DNA from: an uncultured Clostridia bacterium
Lineage (GTDB): Bacteria; Bacillota; Clostridia; Lachnospirales; CAG-274
Length of the DNA stretch: 5,238 nucleotides
NCBI GenBank assembly: GCA_947629215.1
Contig: CANRCU010000174.1
Span: 1-5,238, forward strand
Reading direction: 5' to 3'
Shown: piece by piece, positions 1-5,238 of the stretch
Layout of the letters: every line of letters starts with the position of its first letter
How positions within the stretch are numbered: position 1 is the stretch's first letter
Notes under the pieces: generated by a model
Told to the model about the DNA's origin: nothing
What the model saw: the letters and a program-made list of their open reading frames with translations, nothing else
The model's database searches: none
Program-made: the position numbers and the translations under genes

Positions 1-8
1 GCTTCGAT

Positions 9-236
9 TCAGTCCGACAAGCGGTTGTATATTTTTTCACGCATCTCGCTTGCCGCCGCATCGGTGAATGTAAGGCAAAGAAATTCGTCTATATCCACGG
101 GTTCTTTTTTATCGGTTATTCTTTCAAGTATACGTTCAACTAAAACGGCAGTCTTTCCCGAACCTGCTGCCGCGCTGACAAGTATATCCGTATCTCTTTT
201 ATCTATTGCAAAACGTTGTTCGGGGGTAAAAAGCAT
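9..236 (-). CDS. addA: AddA N-terminus (ATP-dependent helicase/nuclease subunit A), interrupted by an in-frame TGA at codon 76
   Basis: AddA is the helicase and nuclease subunit of the AddAB complex, which resects double-strand DNA ends for RecA-dependent repair in Gram-positive bacteria. The visible 75 residues carry the start of superfamily 1A helicase domain 1: a Q-motif-like FTPEQRFAI (residues 3-11), Walker A AAGSGKT (23-29) followed by AVLVERI, and motif Ia LTFTDAAASEM (55-65). The combination ILVSAAAGSGKTAVLVER plus PVDID and FTDAAASEMREKI is typical of AddA rather than PcrA/UvrD. The start is fixed by AGGAGG 8 nt upstream of ATG. AddA is normally about 1,150-1,250 aa, so a 75-aa product would be non-functional. 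The TGA lies at 9-11 and only ATC GAA and two further bases are visible past it. It sits 27 bp after the second ABC gene with no terminator between, so it is probably co-transcribed. Identity is confident; whether the gene is broken, or the stop is a sequence error, cannot be settled here. Confidence 0.82.
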   Translation of the reverse strand: MLFTPEQRFAIDKRDTDILVSAAAGSGKTAVLVERILERITDKKEPVDIDEFLCLTFTDAAASEMREKIYNRLSD

Positions 237-244
237 CTAAAAGA

Positions 245-250
245 CCTCCT
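245..250 (-). promoter_or_regulatory. Ribosome binding site of addA
   Basis: AGGAGG on the minus strand, 8 nt before the ATG whose complement is at 234-236. It supports this ATG as the real addA start and shows that translation initiation signals are intact despite the early stop. Confidence 0.85.
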
Positions 251-263
251 GACACTATGTTTT

Positions 264-2051
264 TCAGCTCTCGCTGAACTGGTTCATATAAAGCTGATAA
301 TAAAAGCCCTGTTTTTTCATAAGCTCGTTATGGTTACCGCGTTCGATTATCTCACCGTCGCGAAGTACAGCTATAATATCCGCATTGCGTATCGTCGACA
401 GCCTGTGCGCAATAACAAAGCTGGTGCGTCCTTTCATAAGCGTAAGCATAGCTTGTTGTATTTTTACCTCGGTCCTGGTATCGACATTGCTTGTTGCCTC
501 GTCCAGAATAAGTATCGAAGGGTCGGCAAGTATAGTCCTTGCTATTGCAAGCATCTGCTTCTGACCTTGACTTATGGTATCGCTGTCTTCGGAAAGCACG
601 GTATCGTAGCCCTGCGGCAAACGGCGTATAAATTCGTGTGCATTGGCAAGCATAGCCGCCTGTTTTATCTCGGCATCGGAAGCGCCTATCCTGCCGTAGC
701 CGATGTTTTCGGCTATCGTACCCGAAAACAAATAGGTGTCCTGCAAAACTATGCCAAGGCTTTTGCGCAACGCATCTCTTTTCATTTTGGTTATATCCAC
801 ACCGTCTATGGATATTCTGCCGCTTTGTATATCGTAAAAACGGGTCAACAGATTTATTATTGTTGTCTTGCCTGCACCCGTGGGACCGACAAGCGCTATT
901 GTCTGACCCTCTTTTGCAGTAAGGTTTATATCCTTAAGTATAGGTTGCCCCTCGACATACGAAAAGTCCACATTTTCAAATTTCACATTGCCCTTTATAT
1001 CTTCAAGCTCTACGGCATCTTCGGCATCCGCAAGCTCGGGTTCAAGCGACATTACATCAAAAATACGCTCTGCGCCCGCAACCGCCGACAATATCGTATT
1101 AAAAAGCTGTGATACTTCGCTGAACGGTCTTGCAAACTGACGTGAAAAGAGCAAAAAACTTGTTATAGTGCCGAGAGAGATATTGCAAAGTGCGCCAACA
1201 ATAGCCACAAAGCCGTAACTGAGGCTGTTTATAAAGGTCGAAACGGGACCCATAACGCCCGAAAAGACCTGCGCTTTTACACCCACATCTTTAAGCCTGT
1301 TGTTTATTTCTTCAAGGCGTTCTATCTCGTCTTGTTCTTTGCCAAACACTTTTATTACTTTCTGCCCCGTTATACTCTCCTCTATCATACCGTTGAGTTC
1401 TCCAAGCACTTTTTGCTGCTGTTTGAAGAACACTCGCGAATGTTTTGTTATAAAACGCGTGGCAAGCAAGAGCACGGGTACGGTGATGACCACAACAACG
1501 GTCAGACGCGGGCTTAACATTATCATAAAGAAAAATATGCCCACTATTGTGACAACGCTGTTTATAAGCTGAGCTATGCTTACATTCAAAGCATTTGATA
1601 TGGTGTCCACATCGTTTGTGATACGGCTCATTATATCGCCGCGCGGAGTTGTATCAAAAAATCTGAGCGGCAGCACCTGTAATTTTTCAAACAAATCTTT
1701 TCTTATATCCGACACCGTGTTCTGCGCCAGATTAACGGACAGCTGCGTCTGCGCCCATGAAAAAAGCGCAGACAGAACATATATGAACGCAAGGCGTAAA
1801 AGCATTTTTTTAAGCCCCGCAAAATCCGCAGGCTTGATAAATCTGTCTATTGCCGTGCCTATGGTCTGTGTTCCGTAAAGATTTATAAGCGTGGAGGAAA
1901 CAACAAATATCACCACAAACATAAGTTTCAGCCTGTGTTTATATATATAAGTCCAGAGCTTGCCGAGGGTCTTGCCAAGGTCCTTCGGTTTTTCGACAGG
2001 CATACCGCGGTTGCCCCGCCCCGGTCTTATGGACATATTGGGTCCTGCCAT
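264..2051 (-). CDS. ABC exporter half-transporter, catalytic (consensus-site) subunit of a heterodimeric multidrug-type exporter
   Basis: A 595-aa membrane ABC half-transporter with an N-terminal six-helix transmembrane domain (about residues 40-325) and a C-terminal ATPase domain (about 355-590). Visible ATPase motifs are A-loop Tyr365, Walker A GPTGAGKT (389-396), Q-loop Gln437, a non-canonical signature ISQGQ (493-497), Walker B ILILD (513-517) with catalytic Glu518, D-loop SNVD (521-524) and switch His549 in IAHRLST. The intact Glu and His make it the hydrolysing partner, TM288-like, and the altered signature faces the degenerate site of the other subunit. The first 25 or so residues are a Gly/Pro/Arg-rich cytoplasmic extension ending in MPVEKPKDL, common in this group. 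The ATG follows the upstream ABC gene's TGA by one base, with AGGAGG inside the end of that gene, so the two are translationally coupled. The substrate cannot be told from sequence; drugs, lipids or peptides are all possible. TGA stop, with a TAG three codons further on. Confidence 0.95.
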   Translation of the reverse strand: MAGPNMSIRPGRGNRGMPVEKPKDLGKTLGKLWTYIYKHRLKLMFVVIFVVSSTLINLYGTQTIGTAIDRFIKPADFAGLKKMLLRLAFIYVLSALFSWAQTQLSVNLAQNTVSDIRKDLFEKLQVLPLRFFDTTPRGDIMSRITNDVDTISNALNVSIAQLINSVVTIVGIFFFMIMLSPRLTVVVVITVPVLLLATRFITKHSRVFFKQQQKVLGELNGMIEESITGQKVIKVFGKEQDEIERLEEINNRLKDVGVKAQVFSGVMGPVSTFINSLSYGFVAIVGALCNISLGTITSFLLFSRQFARPFSEVSQLFNTILSAVAGAERIFDVMSLEPELADAEDAVELEDIKGNVKFENVDFSYVEGQPILKDINLTAKEGQTIALVGPTGAGKTTIINLLTRFYDIQSGRISIDGVDITKMKRDALRKSLGIVLQDTYLFSGTIAENIGYGRIGASDAEIKQAAMLANAHEFIRRLPQGYDTVLSEDSDTISQGQKQMLAIARTILADPSILILDEATSNVDTRTEVKIQQAMLTLMKGRTSFVIAHRLSTIRNADIIAVLRDGEIIERGNHNELMKKQGFYYQLYMNQFSES

Positions 2052-2052
2052 A

Positions 2053-3780
2053 TCAATCGTCCTCCTTTTTGACTTGAGTATAGTATATCTCGCTGTATAT
2101 ATCGCTTGTTTTCAGCAATTCTTCATGTTTGCCGAGCGCAGCTATCCTGCCGCCGTTTATAACGATTATCTTATCGGCATTCATTATGGACGAAATTTTT
2201 TGAGCAATGATTATTTTTGTGGTATCTTTGAGATTTTCCGCAAGACCTTTTTGTATTTTTTTCTCCGTTCCCGTATCCACTGCGCTTGTGCTGTCGTCAA
2301 AAATAAGTATTTTCGGTTTTTTGAGTATGGTTCTTGCTATGGACAGCCTTTGTTTCTGACCGCCGCTCAGGTTTACACCACCCTGCCCAAGCTCGCTGTT
2401 AAGACCGTTTTTGAAGTTTTGTACAAAATCGAGAGCGCCTGCCGTTTCAAGCGCCGAGTTTATTTCTTCCTCGGTAGCGTCTTTATTGCCCCAACGCATA
2501 TTATCGGCTATCGTACCCGAAAAAAGCAGTGCTTTTTGCAGCACTATGCCGACATTCTGCCTCAGATAAGAAAGAGCTATCTTCTGCACGTCGGTGCCGT
2601 CAATTGTTATCGAACCGCCCGTAACGTCATAAAGCCTCGGTATAAGATTTACAAGAGTCGACTTGCCTGCGCCCGTTTCGCCCAATATGCCCACGGTCTC
2701 GCCCGGTTCTATGGTAAGGTCGATATTTTCAAGCACGGGATCGCCCGTACTCAGCGGATAAGCGAATGTCACATTGTTAAAAACTATCCTGCCCTTGTCT
2801 ATAACGCCCGTAACGGCATTTTCGTCATCTACAATATCATAGTCCGTGTCCATAACTTCGTTTATACGGTCGGTGCAGGCTTTGGCGCGGGATATTGTCA
2901 TAAGCAGCATACTTACCATCATAAGCGACATAAGTATTTGTGTTATGTATGTTAAAAACTGCATAAGCTCGCCCGACGACATAACGCCTTCTACCGCGAA
3001 ATGGCCGCCCCGCCACACTATAACAAGCATAGCGGCATTCATCAGCACCATCATTATGGGCATTATCATAGTCATTATACGAAAGGCTTTTATTGTTATA
3101 TATTTAAGTTCGTCATTTGCGTCGTTGAATTTTTCTTTTTCTTTGTCGGCGCGGACAAACGCCTTTACAACACGTATACCCGACAGATTCTCACGCATAA
3201 CGGTGTTTATGCCGTCTATACTGAGCTGTACGCGCTGAAAAAGCGGAAAACTCTTCGAAATAAGAAAACATATTATACAAGACATAACAATAAGCGTCAA
3301 AAGCAATATCGCCGTCAGTTTTACATTGACGGACATTGCCATTATAAGCCCGCCTACCATCATAAGGGGCGAACGCACAAGCCCCCTAAGGCATATGGTA
3401 ACTATCTGCTGCAATTGTGTAATATCGTTTGTAAGTCTGGTTATAAGAGATGATGTGTGAAATTTATCAAGATTGACAAAAGAGAAACCCTGTATATGTT
3501 TGAACATGGCAGACCGAATGTCGCTGCCGAAATATATTGCGGCTTTGCTTGCGGCATATGCGCAGCCTATACCGCCTATTGCGCCAAAGACCGCCGCTTG
3601 CAGCATAACGGCGCCCATGCCCGCTATGTAAGCTGTGTTGTGTGTGGCTATGCCGTTATCCACTATCAGTGCCATTATTTTGGGTATGATAAGTTCGCTG
3701 CCCACCTCCGCTATCATAAACAGCGGCGCAGATATGCACCACAGAATATATGGGCGCATATATTTGATCAATTTTCCCAT
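2053..3780 (-). CDS. ABC exporter half-transporter, degenerate-site subunit of a heterodimeric multidrug-type exporter
   Basis: A 575-aa half-transporter, first gene of the operon. Six membrane helices fall at roughly residues 11-36, 50-75, 128-150, 154-176, 235-256 and 272-296, followed by an ATPase domain (about 330-570). Motifs are A-loop Tyr341, Walker A GETGAGKS (367-374), Q-loop Gln415, canonical signature LSGGQ (471-475), Walker B ILIFD (491-495) followed by Asp496 where the catalytic Glu is expected, D-loop SAVD (499-502), and Gln527 in IAQKISS where the switch His is expected. This Asp/Gln pattern is the hallmark of the degenerate subunit of heterodimeric exporters such as TM287, BmrC or LmrC. 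It therefore probably binds ATP without turning it over, and lends its LSGGQ to the catalytic site of the partner encoded one base downstream. Helices 3, 5 and 6 are rich in methionine. AAGGAGG lies 5 nt before the ATG. No MarR-type or TetR-type regulator is encoded beside it in the window. Confidence 0.95.
   Translation of the reverse strand: MGKLIKYMRPYILWCISAPLFMIAEVGSELIIPKIMALIVDNGIATHNTAYIAGMGAVMLQAAVFGAIGGIGCAYAASKAAIYFGSDIRSAMFKHIQGFSFVNLDKFHTSSLITRLTNDITQLQQIVTICLRGLVRSPLMMVGGLIMAMSVNVKLTAILLLTLIVMSCIICFLISKSFPLFQRVQLSIDGINTVMRENLSGIRVVKAFVRADKEKEKFNDANDELKYITIKAFRIMTMIMPIMMVLMNAAMLVIVWRGGHFAVEGVMSSGELMQFLTYITQILMSLMMVSMLLMTISRAKACTDRINEVMDTDYDIVDDENAVTGVIDKGRIVFNNVTFAYPLSTGDPVLENIDLTIEPGETVGILGETGAGKSTLVNLIPRLYDVTGGSITIDGTDVQKIALSYLRQNVGIVLQKALLFSGTIADNMRWGNKDATEEEINSALETAGALDFVQNFKNGLNSELGQGGVNLSGGQKQRLSIARTILKKPKILIFDDSTSAVDTGTEKKIQKGLAENLKDTTKIIIAQKISSIMNADKIIVINGGRIAALGKHEELLKTSDIYSEIYYTQVKKEDD
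2061..2066 (-). promoter_or_regulatory. Ribosome binding site of the second ABC gene, inside the end of the first
   Basis: AGGAGG on the minus strand lies within the last codons of the upstream half-transporter (the KKEDD end), 9 nt before ATG at 2049-2051. It decides the start in favour of this Met over Met6 and Met17, and implies coupled translation and near-equal output of the two partners. Confidence 0.85.
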
Positions 3781-3785
3781 AATTG

Positions 3786-3792
3786 CCTCCTT
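3786..3792 (-). promoter_or_regulatory. Ribosome binding site of the first ABC gene
   Basis: AAGGAGG on the minus strand with 5 nt to the ATG at 3778-3780. It fixes the start Met of MGKLIKY. It lies clear of the leader hairpin, so that hairpin does not directly hide it. Confidence 0.88.
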
Positions 3793-3796
3793 ATAT

Positions 3797-3806
3797 CGTT
3801 ATAACG
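3797..3806. repeat. Perfect 10-bp palindrome CGTTATAACG in the exporter leader
   Basis: CGTTATAACG equals its own reverse complement. It lies between the transcription start and the ribosome binding site of the ABC operon, and shares its last bases with one arm of the neighbouring hairpin. It could be a repressor half-site pair or chance; nothing in the window identifies a binding protein. Confidence 0.45.
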
Positions 3807-3826
3807 GCAGAGAAAGTGCCTGCCGT
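3804..3826 (-). promoter_or_regulatory. Leader hairpin of the ABC exporter operon
   Basis: In the minus-strand transcript, ACGGCAG and CTGCCGT form a perfect 7-bp, GC-rich stem around a 9-nt loop, midway in a leader of about 70 nt. No U-tract follows, so it is not an intrinsic terminator. It may stabilise the messenger 5' end, or the same dyad may act as a DNA operator. Function is inferred only. Confidence 0.5.
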
Positions 3827-3856
3827 CAGCTGTAATACCGCAAATCTACAAATTTT

Positions 3857-3885
3857 ATTATATTATCAAATCTTTTCGGTGTCAA
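3857..3885 (-). promoter_or_regulatory. Sigma-A promoter of the ABC exporter-addA operon (perfect consensus)
   Basis: On the minus strand, -35 TTGACA (3885-3880), a spacer of exactly 17 bp, and -10 TATAAT (3862-3857): both hexamers match consensus fully. The expected start of transcription is near 3850, giving a leader of about 70 nt. A/T-rich sequence lies upstream of the -35 and could act as an UP element. Strong basal expression would be expected unless repressed. Confidence 0.88.
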
Positions 3886-3930
3886 GAATAGCTTTTTGTT
3901 TTTATTAAATTTTAATTTATCAAAAAAACA

Positions 3931-3959
3931 TTGTAATACATATGGATATTTGGTATAAT
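3931..3959 (+). promoter_or_regulatory. Sigma-A promoter of the exported-protein gene, with extended -10
   Basis: -35 TTGTAA (3931-3936), a 17-bp spacer, and -10 TATAAT (3954-3959), with TG at 3951-3952 giving an extended -10. The expected start of transcription is near 3966, leaving a 5' untranslated region of about 68 nt before ATG 4034. It is divergent from the ABC operon promoter, with 45 bp of A/T-rich DNA between the two -35 boxes. Confidence 0.8.
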
Positions 3960-3980
3960 TATAATAAGTCGGATATTGGT
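3944..3980 (+). repeat. Imperfect direct repeat GGATATT(T)GGT across the -10 and start site
   Basis: GGATATTTGGT at 3944-3954 and GGATATTGGT at 3971-3980 differ by one T and start 27 bp apart. One copy overlaps the extended -10 and the other lies just after the expected transcription start. The placement suits a repressor site, but the repeat is short and the region A/T-rich, so chance is possible. Confidence 0.4.
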
Positions 3981-3995
3981 CTTTATTGTTATCCG
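3970..3995 (+). repeat. Inverted repeat CGGATA-N14-TATCCG in the 5' untranslated region
   Basis: Perfect 6-bp arms at 3970-3975 and 3990-3995 with arm centres 20 bp apart, about two helical turns, just after the predicted start of transcription. As RNA it would be a weak hairpin with a 14-nt loop and no following U-tract. The left arm overlaps the second copy of the direct repeat. A candidate operator only. Confidence 0.35.
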
Positions 3996-4020
3996 TAGTA
4001 AGAACATGCCCAAAGCGGCA

Positions 4021-4027
4021 GGAGAGG
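4021..4027 (+). promoter_or_regulatory. Ribosome binding site of the exported-protein gene
   Basis: GGAGAGG with 6 nt to ATG 4034. It selects this ATG over the ATG at 4005, which is in another frame and has no comparable site upstream. Confidence 0.8.
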
Positions 4028-4033
4028 AAAGAA

Positions 4034-5238
4034 ATGAAAAAACTCAATTCATCAGCCAAAAGAAAAATTGCGGGGGTCATTGCGTTATTGCTTGCGGTGA
4101 TATTGGTGCTCGGTATGGCAGCGCCGTTTTTCACAAGCACAACATACGGCGCAGAACCGCAGGATTACACCGTTGAGGCCCGTGTGGGCTTCGACGGCGC
4201 AGTCAAGCTGAATTGCGACACCCCCGTATACATCAAGGTCACAAACAACAGCGGCAAAGACTTTAAAGGTAAAGTTTCGATATACAGTATACATAACGAA
4301 GATAACTATTCATATACCGCGCAATCCTCGCCTAAAGAAGATGATGACCTGCCTTATACCGAATATTTTTCCGAGTTGGAAATTGCATCGGGCGAAACAA
4401 AGGAGGTATACGGCAAATTTTTGATCGATATGATACAATCCGACTTCGATGTAATACTTACGGACAGCAGAGGCAAGACCGTAGCCGAACAGACCGTAAA
4501 CTTCAAACCTTCTCCGTCGGACTCCGAATGGTGCGGCGTTATGTCCGACGGTACCGAAACGTACAATACCGTATCATCCTGGTTCTTGCAGACGCAACAT
4601 TCCGCAAATATAGAGCATTATACCCATATAACACCCGATATGACGGATTGTCTGAACAGCATAAATTTTTTTGTCATAAATGATTTTGATATGGACAGCC
4701 TGAATTTTGCCCAAAGAAGAAATATCGGCGATTGGGTAACAAACAACGGTGGCGTACTTGTTATCGGCTCGGATGACGATATTACCGGCAAGCAATGGTT
4801 TATAGATGCTTTCGGCACAAATTCATACAGTGAGTCGGCATATGAATATGTCGATCCCGAAAACACAAACGCTGCGTATGCTATTTTAGATCTTTTAAAT
4901 CAGATATTGTACAACGGATCATACGAATTTGACAATGCCGCAGAACTGGAAGAGCTTGCATATCAGCTTGATCTAAACACACTGTCCGAATTTATGTCAA
5001 TATTGACCTATTATTCCAATATTGCAGACGAAAATACAGAGCCGGATATAACGAATAATTTGAATGATATACTGGATGCGTATTATATGGTCGGCATAGG
5101 CGATGTTGAAGCACGCATAAATCAACTGTATTATGAGCTGGAAGCGAAACCGGATTTTAATAACTGTAAAATGACCTTTTCGGAAGGACCCGACCCTTAC
5201 AGCGATCCCCCGACATCAAAATTATATACCGCAGGCAA
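4034..5238 (+). CDS. Uncharacterised exported protein with N-terminal signal sequence and GATase1-like segment (partial, runs off right edge)
   Basis: An open frame of 401 codons without a stop, cut by the window end. The N-terminus is a signal sequence or membrane anchor: basic MKKLNSSAKRK, a hydrophobic stretch at residues 12-33, then TSTTYGA with possible cleavage after Ala40. Residues 45-157 read as beta-rich: a VGFDGAVKL segment, VYIKVTNNSGKDFKGKV (65-81), and an Ile-Ala-Ser-Gly-Glu-Thr turn near 117-122, like a bacterial Ig-like sandwich. Residues 166-260 include NFFVINDFDMDSL (211-223), a helix with IGDWV, then NNGGVLVIGS (237-246). This resembles the Rossmann-like GATase1 fold found in large clostridial and Bacteroidota membrane proteins, but no catalytic Cys-His-Glu set is apparent. 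Residues 280-372 are mostly helical. The mature part is acidic and rich in Asp, Asn and Tyr. Start choice rests on GGAGAGG 6 nt upstream and the strong promoter. Family members recalled with this layout are longer with a C-terminal membrane helix, which here would lie outside the window. Function unknown. Confidence 0.88.
   Translation, partial: MKKLNSSAKRKIAGVIALLLAVILVLGMAAPFFTSTTYGAEPQDYTVEARVGFDGAVKLNCDTPVYIKVTNNSGKDFKGKVSIYSIHNEDNYSYTAQSSPKEDDDLPYTEYFSELEIASGETKEVYGKFLIDMIQSDFDVILTDSRGKTVAEQTVNFKPSPSDSEWCGVMSDGTETYNTVSSWFLQTQHSANIEHYTHITPDMTDCLNSINFFVINDFDMDSLNFAQRRNIGDWVTNNGGVLVIGSDDDITGKQWFIDAFGTNSYSESAYEYVDPENTNAAYAILDLLNQILYNGSYEFDNAAELEELAYQLDLNTLSEFMSILTYYSNIADENTEPDITNNLNDILDAYYMVGIGDVEARINQLYYELEAKPDFNNCKMTFSEGPDPYSDPPTSKLYTAG

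Noticed and set aside
9..11. TGA read as tryptophan or another amino acid (alternative genetic code)
   Set aside because: Both ABC genes end at TGA where the family ends, reading through the first would run 5' into the second gene out of frame, and Trp is encoded by TGG in the window.
216..1112. 298-codon plus-strand open frame opposite the second ABC gene
   Set aside because: It is antisense to the conserved ATPase domain, shows no recognisable motif, and has a composition rich in Tyr, Lys, Arg and Cys typical of a shadow frame.
1960..2955. 331-codon plus-strand open frame opposite the first ABC gene
   Set aside because: It is antisense to the other ATPase domain and looks alike in composition to the 216-1112 frame; both long shadows result from codon use in the same conserved domain.
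3804..3826. Leader hairpin as an intrinsic terminator
   Set aside because: No run of U follows the stem in the transcript, and a ribosome binding site and start codon follow within 25 nt.
3826..3843. Five-codon leader frame TTG CGG TAT TAC AGC TGA ending beside the leader hairpin
   Set aside because: Suggestive of a BmrB-like leader peptide, but it needs a TTG start, lies only a few bases from the predicted transcript 5' end and has no ribosome binding site.
3904..3916. A/T-only dyad ATTAAA-T-TTTAAT between the promoters
   Set aside because: Short and composed only of A and T in an A/T-rich region, so chance is likely; it is better viewed as part of a possible UP element.
3826..4140. 104-codon minus-strand open frame across the intergenic region
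   Set aside because: It would cover both divergent promoters and lie antisense to the signal sequence of the exported protein, and no ribosome binding site stands out.
3976..4176. Plus-strand small frame including ATG 4005 (MPKAAGEERNE)
   Set aside because: It overlaps the start of the exported-protein gene in another frame, lacks a good ribosome binding site, and its peptide is only a shifted reading of the signal sequence region.

Overview
The window looks like a piece of a Gram-positive Bacillota chromosome, most likely from a Clostridia-type anaerobe. The reasons are an AddA-type helicase/nuclease (the Gram-positive counterpart of RecB), textbook AGGAGG ribosome binding sites on every gene, consensus sigma-A promoters, and frequent ATA isoleucine codons in all genes. 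No sequence search was possible, so the lineage is an inference.

Left and centre (3885 down to the left edge, minus strand): one apparent operon. It starts at a perfect-consensus promoter (TTGACA, 17 bp, TATAAT), runs through a leader of about 70 nt holding a 7-bp hairpin and a 10-bp palindrome, then encodes two ABC exporter half-transporters separated by one base, and then the start of addA 27 bp later. The two half-transporters form the recognisable asymmetric pair of the TM287/288, BmrCD and LmrCD type. The first (2053-3780) carries the degenerate ATP site residues: Asp in place of the catalytic Glu, and Gln in place of the switch His. The second (264-2051) carries the catalytic ones. The third gene, addA, has a clear N-terminal helicase domain but meets an in-frame TGA after 75 codons, three codons before the window edge. 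It is therefore either broken in this strain or affected by a sequence error.

Right (3931 to the right edge, plus strand): a divergent promoter (TTGTAA, 17 bp, TATAAT with an extended -10 TG) drives a gene that starts at ATG 4034 and stays open to the window end (401 codons visible). It encodes an exported or membrane-anchored protein with a signal sequence, a predicted beta-sandwich region and a segment that resembles the GATase1-like fold of large bacterial membrane proteins. Its function is unknown.

The intergenic region 3781-4033 holds both promoters, both ribosome binding sites and several small symmetric elements, which are the best candidates for regulation. I see no RNA gene, insertion sequence, CRISPR array, terminator or attachment site. 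I see no strong evidence of a novel system. The most unusual points are the addA nonsense codon and the uncharacterised exported protein.
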